Positions 1 to 7,933 of a stretch of 30,437 nucleotides of DNA are shown here, piece by piece (position 1 is the first letter of the stretch; each line of letters starts with the position of its first letter). The notes beneath the pieces are model-generated. The model was not told the origin of the DNA. It saw nothing but the letters and a program-made list of their open reading frames with translations, and made no database searches. The stretch covers positions 1 through 30,437 of the forward strand of contig CALKHR010000081.1 in assembly GCA_937988885.1 (NCBI GenBank), given 5' to 3'. The translations under genes were made by a program, and so were the position numbers. This stretch comes from an uncultured Roseiflexaceae bacterium. Its GTDB lineage: Bacteria; Chloroflexota; Chloroflexia; Chloroflexales; Roseiflexaceae.

Positions 1-1741
1 TAGGCTCGGCAGCAGCCTCCGGTGCGGCGACCTCAGCGGCGGGTTCGGCAACAGCCTCCGGCGCGGCGACCTCAGCAGTAGGCTCGGCAACAGCCTCCGG
101 CGCGGCGACCTCAGCGGTAGGCTCGGCAGCAGCCTCGCCCTCGGCAACGGTGTCTTTCGCGTCCTCGGTGGCGGGCTCCGTGACCACCAGCCGATACACG
201 ATGTTGTTGCCCTTACCGCTACGCTCCAACATACCAGTGTTGATCGCCTGCTTGATCAGCGTGCGCAACTCCTCGTTAGTGCGGTTCAGATCGTTGTTCT
301 TGCGAGCCTCACGCAGCGCGTTGTGGATCTGGTTGAACGGCACGGCCCGCTCGAAGCGCAACACAATCTCGCGGAACAGCGCCCATTCAAGGTCGGTAAA
401 CGGACGGAGCGTATCGTTGACCACGATTTCGGCGGGCGCACTTTCGGTGACCGCTGCGGCCTCCTGAGCAACGCGAGCCTGGCGCTCGTTCTGCTCGTCT
501 TCCACGCGCTCCAGCAGATTGTCGAACAGCGCGACAGCGTGCTCCTCATCGAGATCGGTCAGCATCGTATCGAGCAGATCGACCGGAGACTCGTAATCGG
601 CCAGTGCCTCTTCATCGAGCAGTTCGCTCTGCTCAGGCAGCGCGTCCAAGGAATCGACTTCCTCGGGCAGCTCGGTCTCCTCGGTCAGTTCGGAGACCGG
701 CAGCACATGGCGTTGCCCACCACGTGCGCGGCGGCGGCGGCGGCGACCATTGCTCGAAGGCGCGCGCGTTTCGGTGCGCTCCTCGGGGAGAACCTCCTCC
801 ACAGGAATGGTGGGTTCTTCCTTGAGGTCCTGAGCAAATTGCGACAACGTATACGGATCTTCGCCGGGCAAGAACACCTCGTTGACCGTACCGCTTGTGA
901 AGACCTGCACCTTACCACGGCGCTCGGCCTCCAGCACGAAGTCTTTGAACTTCGCGAACGGTCGGCCCGCGCTATCCTTGTAGCGGCTCTCCTTGAACTC
1001 GCCGCCCATCAACTCTTTCATCAAGAGCTTCAGCGAGCCAAACGAGCAGACATACCCGCGCTCGCGGGCTAGGTTGATAGCGTGCACCAAGACATCGTAG
1101 ATATCGGGAGCAGCGGCGGCCTCCTTGGAGGGTTCCGGTGCCTGTATCTGTTCGTCGACATACTCCGCCTCGTAGTCGCGGCCCTTTTCGGGCATCTTGG
1201 CACGAGGAAGATCTTTGCTCAACTCACCAGCAGGCTTCTTGCCCACCAAGGTCTCATAGAAAATAAATTCATCGGCACTTTGGGCCAAGTGCGATGATGC
1301 AGCCCCACCCACACCGATGATGATCACTTCCTTGCCCTGCTGACGGATACTATTCACCAGCGGGATAAAATCGCGGTCACCAGTCGCTAACACAAACTTG
1401 GCGATATTTGTGTTTGTGAACAGGGTTTTCATAGCATCGATACAGAGGTTCATATCGACGCTGTTTTTGATCGCGCGGCCCGTACGGCCAAGATCGCGAT
1501 CGTAGTAATACGTGGGAACATAGATGGGCTCGATGCTGTTGGCATACAGCGCGCTGGTGACGCGGGGGTATCGATACCAATCGGCATAAGCGCGGGCGAT
1601 CACGACACGTCCAAAGTCCTCGCAGCGATCCATGATCGATTCGAAATTGGGGTTGGCGTCCAGTTTGTCGCGAACGCTCACATAAACATTCTCGAAGTCG
1701 ATAAATACTGCGACATCGGGGCGGTTACTCTCAGTTGGCAT
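1..1741 (-). CDS. NYN-domain (LabA/DUF88-type) putative RNase with OST-HTH domain, C-terminus beyond window
   Basis: The gene starts at the ATG at 1741 and stays open to the left edge, so about 580 codons are visible and the C-terminus is missing. Residues about 8-155 form an NYN (PIN-like) domain: an early acidic motif VFIDFENVYVS, then LATGDRDFIPLVNSI and a Gly-rich VIIIGVGG segment, matching the Asp-rich metal-binding ribonuclease core. Residues about 220-310 look like an OST-HTH/LOTUS domain (YDVLVHAINLARERGYV, FGSLKLLMKEL), a fold linked to RNA binding. A run of Arg near residue 334 and an acidic stretch follow, then a second winged-helix-like segment at about 447-516. From about residue 534 the protein becomes 13-residue Ala/Glu/Pro/Val repeats. 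The probable role is RNA cleavage or RNA surveillance in the cytoplasm; the target is unknown. A Shine-Dalgarno-like AAGGAG lies unusually far (about 15 nt) upstream of the ATG, so the start is moderately certain. Confidence 0.85.
   Translation of the reverse strand, partial: MPTESNRPDVAVFIDFENVYVSVRDKLDANPNFESIMDRCEDFGRVVIARAYADWYRYPRVTSALYANSIEPIYVPTYYYDRDLGRTGRAIKNSVDMNLCIDAMKTLFTNTNIAKFVLATGDRDFIPLVNSIRQQGKEVIIIGVGGAASSHLAQSADEFIFYETLVGKKPAGELSKDLPRAKMPEKGRDYEAEYVDEQIQAPEPSKEAAAAPDIYDVLVHAINLARERGYVCSFGSLKLLMKELMGGEFKESRYKDSAGRPFAKFKDFVLEAERRGKVQVFTSGTVNEVFLPGEDPYTLSQFAQDLKEEPTIPVEEVLPEERTETRAPSSNGRRRRRRARGGQRHVLPVSELTEETELPEEVDSLDALPEQSELLDEEALADYESPVDLLDTMLTDLDEEHAVALFDNLLERVEDEQNERQARVAQEAAAVTESAPAEIVVNDTLRPFTDLEWALFREIVLRFERAVPFNQIHNALREARKNNDLNRTNEELRTLIKQAINTGMLERSGKGNNIVYRLVVTEPATEDAKDTVAEGEAAAEPTAEVAAPEAVAEPTAEVAAPEAVAEPAAEVAAPEAAAEP
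11..137 (-). repeat. 39-bp in-frame tandem repeat (13-residue AEPTAEVAAPEAV unit)
   Basis: Homologous segments recur exactly 39 bp apart (near 11, 50, 89 and 128). They code on the minus strand for AEP(T/A)AEVAAPEA(V/A). The array sits in the tail of the NYN/OST-HTH gene and continues towards or beyond the left edge. It probably forms an extended acidic Pro/Ala tail. Copy number is likely to vary between strains. Confidence 0.85.
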
Positions 1742-2189
1742 TGGTAACTTGCTTCTCTCCTTAACGGGTTTGGATGGTAAACATCGCCTTCTAAGCGGTA
1801 CTCAATGCCAGTCAACACTCGAATTGCAGGTAGCTCCAGGCAAATGACCAATACGCAATACAGCGATTGGAAACGTGCAATCTAAAACGTGCAATTATTC
1901 CGAGTCAGTCACAGCATTAAGGATTGAGTTGCTGATGATCGGCAAGAACAAACCGAACTTACCGAATTCGTGCAACCCAATAATGCGCTAATTTCCGCGG
2001 TCTACCACCACCTCCTAGAGTACATTCCATGCAAATTCAGGAAGGCTGACATCTTGCGTCGCCAATCGCAAGACCAACTATACTGACACAACTTAACTAT
2101 AGCACCGTAATGACGAATATGCAACTCGTTTGAGAGCGCATAGCGGCAGTCTATGGTACGGTGTCATAGAGAAGAGTGTCTGTGTTGGG
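1742..2189. other. Intergenic region, about 450 bp, no gene recognised
   Basis: This stretch lies between the start of the NYN gene and the end of the TPR gene, both on the minus strand. It is more AT-rich than its surroundings. I found no convincing coding frame, tRNA or strong hairpin. It must hold the NYN gene's promoter, but I cannot point to a convincing -35/-10 pair. Confidence 0.5.
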
Positions 2190-3266
2190 TTATGCAGTTT
2201 CTCCAAGGTGTTCGCGGCAGGCCGCAATGCCGGCTGCAGTTTCTGGCGAGGGATCGAGTTGGTGGGATCGTACGAGTGCATCGCGGGCCGCTTCGTAGCG
2301 CTGGAGCATAAAGAGCGCTTTGCCCTTGTTGAGCAGGAATGTGGCATGCAGAGCGCTGGGCGTGGAGGAGATCGCGAGCGCCTGTTCGAAGCAGGCCAGC
2401 GCCGGTTCGAGTCGGCCTAACTCCATCAACAAGGCACCTTTGCTGTTCCACACGCTTGCGCTGGTGGGCGCGAGCGCCAAGGCTCGGTCATAGCTCTCTA
2501 GAGCCTCATCGAAGCGTCCAGAATCGGTGAGCGCCATTGCCCGCCAAAGCCACGCCGAGTGATTTTGGTTATTCAGCTCCAATGCGCGGTCGAAGACACT
2601 GAGGGCTTCGGAAACTTTCGCCTGACGTAACAGGATCTGGCCTTGATCGCAGAGAAGGCGGCTTTCGCGCTCGGCTGTCGCCTGCGCGCTATCTGTTGCA
2701 CCAGTATCGACATCAGTAATGCGGGCGAGTTGCTCGTGGATCTGCGCTTCGAGTTTGGCGAGCCGTTCGACATCGTTTTTGTGTGAAGCGAGCAGATCTG
2801 CCTGGCGTACGCGGCTACACACCATGGCTGCGACTTCGAGCGAAGAGAAGTCGTCGAGCAGACGGGCGATCTCGACAACCCAATTGGCGAATGAAATCAA
2901 CGCTTTTCGGGCGGGGCGTTCTTCGATGGGGGCAACTTCGGCTGCACGAGAGTAGGCCACAATCGTTTTGACAGCGTAGGTGCTGTTGAGGATGTTCTCT
3001 TGCAGCGTGAGGCGGGCACACATATCGCCGATTGTGAAGTAGTCGTTGGCTTGCGGCTGTTTGCGATGGCGGGCGGCGCGCCCCAAACGGCGGATCTCTG
3101 CGTTCGCATCGTTGGCAAAGGGATCGAAGGTGCCTCCTAAATCGCGGAAACGCGCCAGGAGTTGCGGCCAAAGACCAGAGGTTGGCTCAAACGTGTCGGC
3201 AACTACTGCTTCTCGCCCGATCTGTGGGGCTGGCGGTAGGTACGTGTTGGCAGGCGACGTCATCAT
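2190..3266 (-). CDS. TPR-repeat protein of unknown function
   Basis: A protein of 357-358 residues. The first about 200 residues are helical and unassigned. The C-terminal half (about 205-350) carries tandem tetratricopeptide repeats, visible as ALSVFDRALELNNQNHSAW, ALESYDRALALAPTSASVW and ALACFEQALAIS, with the usual W/LG/Y/A/F/A/P spacing. It has no signal peptide or membrane segment, so it is probably a cytosolic protein-protein interaction scaffold. Two ATG codons are adjacent (3266 and 3263). A GGAG motif lies only 3 nt from the first but 6 nt from the second, so 3263 is the more likely start. It stands alone, with long non-coding stretches on both sides, and its partners are not evident. 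Confidence 0.8.
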   Translation of the reverse strand: MMTSPANTYLPPAPQIGREAVVADTFEPTSGLWPQLLARFRDLGGTFDPFANDANAEIRRLGRAARHRKQPQANDYFTIGDMCARLTLQENILNSTYAVKTIVAYSRAAEVAPIEERPARKALISFANWVVEIARLLDDFSSLEVAAMVCSRVRQADLLASHKNDVERLAKLEAQIHEQLARITDVDTGATDSAQATAERESRLLCDQGQILLRQAKVSEALSVFDRALELNNQNHSAWLWRAMALTDSGRFDEALESYDRALALAPTSASVWNSKGALLMELGRLEPALACFEQALAISSTPSALHATFLLNKGKALFMLQRYEAARDALVRSHQLDPSPETAAGIAACREHLGETA

Positions 3267-3398
3267 GTACTCCGCATAACTATCAACTTCGATGCAACGT
3301 GTTTAATAGCAATCATATCATTTTTAACTGTTGCGGACAATAGCGGAAATTGCGTGTTGGCGGTTAATAAAATCTTAATTTGTACGATAGACACGTTG

Positions 3399-3802
3399 AT
3401 ACTAAATCCGACTAGATAGTTGTCATTGAAAAACGGTTTTAGTGCATCGTCTTTTCATTGTCATTTCGAGATGCCGATATCGCGGGCGATATAGAGAAGG
3501 GCAGAAACTAGTCTTGCGCGCCCATTCAACGACCAGTTCTCAAATAGAGTCATTCTGAACGGAGTGCGCAGTACGAAGTGAAGAATCTCTTCGTCCCTTA
3601 CAGACTTGAGCGTTTGGGGCGCGTTCTACTCGACTCATCCAACGGCCAGTTTCTGAGTAGCGAGCCGCGAGGCGACGCGAGAAATCTCGTCGTTCTGTAT
3701 TGCTATGCGCTTTGAGATCTCTCCCCATTAGGGCTTCGACCGTTCGAGATGACAGTGCTTTTCGTTGAACAAGAACATGTTCAATACTTCCAAAACAGAG
3801 CA
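3399..3802 (+). repeat. Dispersed intergenic repeat family A, copy 1
   Basis: It shares long near-identical blocks with 11387-11620 and, in reverse orientation, with 14022-14196. The shared blocks are a left end like ATAC(C/T)AA(A/G)TCCGACTAG, CATTGTCATTTCGAG, GGCGACGCGAGAAATCTCGT, a stretch around AGGGCTTCGACCGTT, and a right end with the palindrome GAACATGTTC before CTTCCAAAACAGAGCA. Copy 1 is longer than the others because it holds an extra segment (about 3490-3650) with the motif CATTCTGAACGGAGTG, itself like a second repeat type. No transposase is encoded, so it is probably a non-autonomous mobile or MITE-like element. Confidence 0.75.
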
Positions 3803-3810
3803 GTTAGAGT

Positions 3811-3949
3811 GATACCAGTATTTCCAGGGAAGGTGGTGTCGATGCGCTGCTACGCGCAGCGCATCGACACCACAAAAAACGTCAAACACCTTGCTGCCGC
3901 AGGCTAAAACGAGTTTGTTACTGACACTGTCCAAGCGGATTTGGTATGA
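3811..3949 (+). repeat. Dispersed repeat family B, copy 1, ends GATACCA / TGGTAT
   Basis: An element of about 139 bp whose ends form a short inverted repeat (ATACCA and TGGTAT). It contains a long perfect hairpin (3833-3873) followed by the conserved blocks CAAAAAACGTCA and CTTGCTGCCGCAGGCTAAAAC. The same arrangement appears in opposite orientation at 7934-8064, and a diverged hairpin copy appears at about 27325. The structure suggests a REP- or MITE-like non-autonomous element. Confidence 0.75.
3833..3873. repeat. Perfect 18-bp-stem hairpin with 5-nt loop
   Basis: The left arm is 3833-3850, the loop TACGC 3851-3855 and the right arm 3856-3873, pairing over all 18 bp. It has no U-tract on the side that would serve the minus-strand tgt gene, so it is better read as the core of repeat B than as a classical terminator. 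Confidence 0.85.
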
Positions 3950-4032
3950 GACACGTTAGAAGCTCTCTGGAAAGCATTTCAATGCGGAAAACGAAAATCA
4001 GGCGAGAGATAGAGGAAACACTGTGGAGAAAG

Positions 4033-4067
4033 CGATGAGCAAAGACATCGTTCGTCTCTGCTCATCG
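4033..4067 (-). terminator. Terminator-like hairpin behind tgt
   Basis: On the minus strand, CGATGAGCA pairs with TGCTCATCG (9 bp), with AGAC/GTCT inside. It starts 19 nt after the tgt stop codon and is followed by CTTTCTCC, a weak pyrimidine tract. This fits the end of the parB - pentapeptide - tgt transcript. Confidence 0.5.
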
Positions 4068-4086
4068 ACTGTAGGAGATATGCGAG

Positions 4087-5310
4087 TTAGGCGCTCGTGC
4101 CCAGCCATTCGGCGCGGAACTCGCTGAAGCGCCCTTCGTTGATGCTCTCGCGAATGAGGCGCATCAAATTCAGCAGGAAGGCGACGTTGTGCAGGCTGAC
4201 CAGCCGGATGCCCAGCAGCTCGCGCGAGCGGAACAGGTGGTGGATGTAGGCCCGCGAGTAGTTGCGGCATGTCTCACACTGGCAGTCGGGGTCGAGCGGG
4301 CCGGAGTCTTCGCGCAGCGCGGCGTTCATCACGTTGAGCTTCCAGTTGCGCTCGCGGTTGCGCACCAATGCGGTACCGTGGCGGCCCAAACGGGTCGGGC
4401 TGACGCAGTCGAACATATCGATGCCCCGCGCGACGCCTTCGATCAGATCATCGACATCGCCGATGCCGAGCAGGTGGCGCGGCAGATGGTCGGGCATATA
4501 GGGCACGGTCATATCGACCACTTCGCGCATCTGCTGCTTGTCGGCGCCGAGCGAACCGCCGATGCACAGGCCATCGAAGGCCATGCTGCCGATGTGCTCG
4601 GCGCTGATGCGTCGCAGATCGGGGAACACGCCGCCATGCACAATGCCGAACAGCGATTGGTCGCGGTTGGGCAGCGGGATGTCGGTGCCTTCGAGGAAAG
4701 GCGGCGCCTCGCGACGGGCCTGCTGGTAGGCTAGGCAGCGTGCGGCCCAGCGGTGGCTCCGTTCCAGCGATTTGGCGGTGTAGTCGTAGCCAGCGCGGAA
4801 CGGCGGCAACTCGTCGAAGCACAGGATGATGTCGGCGCCGATGCCGTGTTGAATGGCGATGCTGCGCTCGGGCGTAAAGACGTGCCGTGAGCCGTCGATG
4901 TATGATTTGAAGATCACCGCCTCTTCGGTGACTTTGACCATACCTGGCTGTGTCTGTTGGGTGGGCCGCCGTCCTTTGATCTCGTCGGCGATGCCGCCGT
5001 ACACCAAGCTAAAGACCTGGAAGCCGCCGCTATCGGTGAGGATCGGCCCGTGCCAGTTCATAAACTTGTGTAGGCCACCCTGGCGGGCGATCAGTTCGTG
5101 TCCGGGTTGCAGGTAAAGGTGATAGGTGTTGCCGAGCAGGATCTGTGCGCCGTGCGCTCCGGCTTCGTCGGGAGTGAGCGATTTCAGCGTGCCGCGTGTG
5201 CCGACCGGCATAAACACTGGTGTTTCGATCGTGCCGTGTGCCGTGGTGATCAGGCCTGTTCGGGCGCGTGTTTGGCTATCACGATGGTGGATTTCAAAAG
5301 TAAGTGGCAT
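4087..5310 (-). CDS. tgt: tRNA-guanine transglycosylase (queuosine pathway) with altered substrate-recognition residues
   Basis: A 407-residue protein matching bacterial TGT over its length. The family exchanges guanine-34 of Asp/Asn/His/Tyr tRNAs for a 7-deazaguanine base. Visible are TDSGGFQVFSL (Asp93, proton acceptor), ADIILCFDE (Asp166), GIDMFDC (nucleophile Asp301) and the zinc site C343-X-C345-X2-C348-X25-H374 with canonical spacing. Two elements differ from the Zymomonas enzyme as I remember it: the base-contacting Gln (Gln203 there) is His225 (GIVHGGVFPDLR), and the GGLAVGE loop reads GGSLGAD and is one residue shorter. The catalytic core is intact, so an active enzyme is expected, but its base preference (preQ1, queuine or another) is open. 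It lies 51 bp behind the pentapeptide gene on the same strand and is probably cotranscribed. No queuosine biosynthesis genes are in the window. Confidence 0.93.
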   Translation of the reverse strand: MPLTFEIHHRDSQTRARTGLITTAHGTIETPVFMPVGTRGTLKSLTPDEAGAHGAQILLGNTYHLYLQPGHELIARQGGLHKFMNWHGPILTDSGGFQVFSLVYGGIADEIKGRRPTQQTQPGMVKVTEEAVIFKSYIDGSRHVFTPERSIAIQHGIGADIILCFDELPPFRAGYDYTAKSLERSHRWAARCLAYQQARREAPPFLEGTDIPLPNRDQSLFGIVHGGVFPDLRRISAEHIGSMAFDGLCIGGSLGADKQQMREVVDMTVPYMPDHLPRHLLGIGDVDDLIEGVARGIDMFDCVSPTRLGRHGTALVRNRERNWKLNVMNAALREDSGPLDPDCQCETCRNYSRAYIHHLFRSRELLGIRLVSLHNVAFLLNLMRLIRESINEGRFSEFRAEWLGTSA

Positions 5311-5361
5311 AACGAATCAATGCTCGTATTCTAGTATTCTTTGTTCGCAGAGTATGCGCCG

Positions 5362-6036
5362 CTATTGCTGTTCGACCACAACGCCTAGCAGGCGGGCCAC
5401 ACTCACGGCCTGTTCATAATCGACGATCACGCCCTGCAAATCCCTGATACCAATTTGCACATCGGTAATGGTCGAACCGCGCAGGTCGGTACCGTGAAGG
5501 TTGGTATCCGTCATTTTAGCATTAGTTAAATCACAGCGCTCGAATACAACGCCGCGCAGATCGGCTTGGCGAAAATCGGTATCGCGCAGGACGCATTGCT
5601 CGAAGCGCACATTTTTGCATTGGAGTGACCAGAACTGTGCGCCGGTGGCGTTGCAACCACGAATGACCACATTGCGCAGCGAGGCGTACCCCAGATTGCT
5701 GCCGATCATGCGGCAGCCGATCATCTCGATCCGATCAAGGTGCGCTCGCTCTAGTTCGATGGCGGCGAGGTCGCAGGAATCGAAGCGCACATCCTCAAGA
5801 TGCGCCCGTAGCAGTTGCGTGCGGCTCAGCGACACGTTCCGCAGGATCATGCGCTCGAATACCACATCTTCGGCGTATTGATGGCTGAGATTGCTGCCTG
5901 AAAGCTGCAACCCTGAGTAGGTTTCGAGGTCGACCAGTTCGTTGTTGGGTAGTTCACCAGTAATCGGGCGCGGCGTCAGCTGGGGTGGCTCGATCTCTGC
6001 GGATGTCGGGGTTACCGCAGCTTTTTTATTTCGCAT
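5362..6036 (-). CDS. Pentapeptide-repeat protein
   Basis: A 224-residue protein. From about residue 40 to 200 it is built of A(D/N)LXX-type pentapeptide repeats (for example LRDTDFRQADLRGVVF and NLHGTDLRGSTI), which fold as a right-handed quadrilateral beta helix. The N-terminal 35 residues are Pro/Thr-rich and probably disordered. There is no signal peptide. Some family members mimic DNA and inhibit gyrase (Qnr/MfpA type), but most have no known function and nothing here proves that role. A strong AGGAGG motif sits 7-8 nt before the ATG. The gene starts 34 bp after the parB stop codon and is followed 51 bp later by tgt, so the three probably form an operon. Confidence 0.85.
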   Translation of the reverse strand: MRNKKAAVTPTSAEIEPPQLTPRPITGELPNNELVDLETYSGLQLSGSNLSHQYAEDVVFERMILRNVSLSRTQLLRAHLEDVRFDSCDLAAIELERAHLDRIEMIGCRMIGSNLGYASLRNVVIRGCNATGAQFWSLQCKNVRFEQCVLRDTDFRQADLRGVVFERCDLTNAKMTDTNLHGTDLRGSTITDVQIGIRDLQGVIVDYEQAVSVARLLGVVVEQQ

Positions 6037-6070
6037 CGTAGTGCCTCCTGGCGCAGCCGCGCCGTTTGTC

Positions 6071-7147
6071 TTAATCCTCGATCTCCCAACCTTGCTTGCT
6101 CGCCAATTCGCGCAGCACCTTCACCAAGTTGTTGAGTTGCTTGTAGAGCAAGCGCACTTTCATTGGCGCACCCTCATCGCTCGCCACCCACTTGGCGAGG
6201 TCGCCCTCGGCGTAGGCCCGCGATAGCCGATCGCTTTCATCGACCATCTGATCCAGCGAGCGAATGCGGAAAACGCGCGCTTTGTTCTTGGGCTGGTTCT
6301 CGATGGTTTCATCATCGACAGTCAAGTATTGACCGTCGTCGCCGCTATCCTCGGCTTCCTCATCCTCATCCCAAATATCGCTATCGTCGTCGAGCGGGGT
6401 GAGCGAGGCCGGGTTGGTTTTGCCGAGCGGACCACCACCAGCGGGAACCACGGGTTGCCCCACCACGTCGCGCTGCAGCTCCACACCCGATTCCAGCGCC
6501 GAGAGGGCGGCATCGAGCGTTAGGTCGGGGTTGGCGGCGAAGTACGAGGAGAGTTGGCTGATCTGAGCCGCCGACATGCCCTCATCGACTGCGGCGCGCG
6601 CGAGTTCGATCTGGGTACGCGGATTGCTGATCCGGCGCAGATGTTGTGCCTGAGTCACGCTCAACTCACCAGAGCGCAGCAGCTCCTGCACTTCGGGCGT
6701 GAGTTCGAGCAAGCCCAGGTAGCGCCGCACAGTGCGCGATGTCAGGCCGACCATGCGGCCCGTCAACTCATCGAGCTCGCCCTCGTTATGTGGCTTGCCA
6801 TCTGCGGCGATCTGCTCCCGCAGGCGGGCGAATGCTAATGCTTTTTCGAGGTCGTTGAGATCCTGGCGCTGCACATTTTCCGTGACTTGCTGCACCAAGC
6901 GGCGCGGGTCGTCGGCATCGAGCAGAATACAGGGCACTCGTTCGAGGCCTAATTTTACTGCGGCGGCGCGTCGGCGGTTACCATACACAACCCGATATCG
7001 CCCTTGCCCGATCGGCACGACTGCCAAAGGTTGTAGGAGGCCGTGTTCGGCGATCGTCGCAGCAAGCCCATCAACATCGCCAGGGTCAGCGCGCACGCCC
7101 GCAGGATCGGGTTCAAGGACTTGCGGGTCTAGGTAAAGGAGTTCCAT
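6071..7147 (-). CDS. ParB/Spo0J-family protein, orphan (no parA adjacent)
   Basis: A 358-residue protein. Residues 1-110 form a ParB N-terminal domain with GLLQPLAVVP, the YGNRRRAAA motif at 55-63 (usual family form GERRxRA, so Glu is replaced by Asn) and ENVQRQDLNDLEKA at 90-103, the regions that bind CTP in characterised ParB proteins. A helix-turn-helix domain follows at about 126-170 (TGRMVGLTSRTVRRYLGLL). A linker and a strongly acidic stretch (about 250-290) precede a helical C-terminus. The family binds parS-like sites and forms clamps in chromosome segregation, but orphan members can be transcription regulators. No ParA ATPase is nearby and I found no canonical parS. AAGGAGCAGGA directly precedes the ATG. 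It is the first gene of the probable parB - pentapeptide - tgt operon. Confidence 0.87.
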   Translation of the reverse strand: MELLYLDPQVLEPDPAGVRADPGDVDGLAATIAEHGLLQPLAVVPIGQGRYRVVYGNRRRAAAVKLGLERVPCILLDADDPRRLVQQVTENVQRQDLNDLEKALAFARLREQIAADGKPHNEGELDELTGRMVGLTSRTVRRYLGLLELTPEVQELLRSGELSVTQAQHLRRISNPRTQIELARAAVDEGMSAAQISQLSSYFAANPDLTLDAALSALESGVELQRDVVGQPVVPAGGGPLGKTNPASLTPLDDDSDIWDEDEEAEDSGDDGQYLTVDDETIENQPKNKARVFRIRSLDQMVDESDRLSRAYAEGDLAKWVASDEGAPMKVRLLYKQLNNLVKVLRELASKQGWEIED

Positions 7148-7176
7148 TCCTGCTCCTTCAAAGCGTAGGACAAGCG

Positions 7177-7266
7177 TTTACGCGCCTCGACGAGTATCGT
7201 GTAGCGTGGTGTTCACACCGCAAGAGCAAGGGCATTGCTCTATCAACACGATACCGAGGGCGTAAA
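7177..7266. promoter_or_regulatory. Interrupted inverted repeat upstream of parB
   Basis: TTTACGC...TATCGTGT (7177-7202) is mirrored by ACACGATA...GCGTAAA (7246-7266). Inside lies a second small hairpin, AGAGCA/TGCTCT. It occupies the 5' leader or promoter region of the parB operon, 30-120 bp before the start codon. It could be a regulatory RNA structure or an operator, perhaps for the ParB protein itself. The assignment is inferred from position and symmetry only. Confidence 0.4.
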
Positions 7267-7383
7267 GCTTGTCGTCATCATAAACAGCAACGCATCAAGA
7301 TGGCATTGGCGCCCTTCGTGATACGTTTTTGGTACACCTGTTCGCAGGGAGTATAGCAGAAGACGAACGAGCAGGCAAGAGCT

Positions 7384-7773
7384 TTAGGCGGCGGCAACCG
7401 CGCTTTCAATCGGTACGAGATGATGGGAGATCGTTGGGAGCAGTCGATCGGAGAGTAGGGTGCGCGAGATACAGGCATTGGCGCCAAGCACCTGGGCGTA
7501 TTGGTCGAACTGCGCGCTGGGCGTGATCATCACCACGGGGATGTGGCGTGTGGCCTGGTCGGCCCGCAGGAAGAAGAAGAGGCTGAGGTTATCCAAAGTG
7601 GGCGAGAGTTCGAAGAGGAGCATATCCGGTGCGAAGCGACGGACATAGTTTCGCAGTTCGTCGGTTAGTCGCGAGGCAGGGAGAAATTGGAGATTGCAAG
7701 GTTGATCGGTTAAGCGCTGTTGAACGATACGGGCAACAGCTGCATTGTCAGTGAAACAGACGATCCGATACAT
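7384..7773 (-). CDS. Degenerate response-regulator receiver (pseudo-receiver) protein
   Basis: A 129-residue protein from the ATG at 7773. An upstream in-frame ATG at 7791 is less likely because AAGGA lies 8 nt before the 7773 ATG. The protein follows the receiver fold (YRIVCFTDN, PDMLLFELSP, IPVVMITPSAQFD), but the phospho-acceptor Asp at the end of strand 3 appears as Glu (LLFELSP) and the conserved Lys of strand 5 appears as Arg (CISRTL). It therefore probably cannot be phosphorylated in the usual way, and may act as a constitutive or protein-binding module. It has no output domain and no adjacent histidine kinase. Confidence 0.75.
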   Translation of the reverse strand: MYRIVCFTDNAAVARIVQQRLTDQPCNLQFLPASRLTDELRNYVRRFAPDMLLFELSPTLDNLSLFFFLRADQATRHIPVVMITPSAQFDQYAQVLGANACISRTLLSDRLLPTISHHLVPIESAVAAA

Positions 7774-7871
7774 TGCATCATTCCTTACCATTGTACGCTG
7801 CGGTCTACTGTTAACAATGCCACAATTTCATAAAAAGTTACGTTATTTGGTTGCGTTGTTGAGAAGAAGTT

Positions 7872-7885
7872 TATGAACGTTCATA
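7872..7885. promoter_or_regulatory. 14-bp perfect palindrome, possible operator
   Basis: TATGAACGTTCATA is a perfect palindrome about 100 bp upstream of the pseudo-receiver gene start. Its size and symmetry would suit a dimeric regulator. No regulator is identified and it could be chance. Confidence 0.25.
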
Positions 7886-7933
7886 GTAAAGAACGAAATG
7901 TTGTCGGCGCTCTTGCTCATTGGTGATGAACTG

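Larger units (their letters stand above)
3267..4032. other. Intergenic region filled with dispersed repeats
   Basis: There is no gene between the TPR gene and the terminator-like hairpin behind tgt. The segment 3399-3802 belongs to repeat family A and 3811-3949 to repeat family B (separate entries). The short open frames here are made of repeat sequence and resemble no protein family. Confidence 0.7.

Noticed and set aside
323..1072. 249-codon plus-strand frame opposite the NYN gene
   Set aside because: It is antisense to the conserved OST-HTH region and has no motifs of its own.
3833..3873. Rho-independent terminator of tgt
   Set aside because: It is 214 bp past the stop codon, has no U-tract on the minus strand and recurs as part of a dispersed repeat. 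The hairpin at 4033-4067 is the better candidate.
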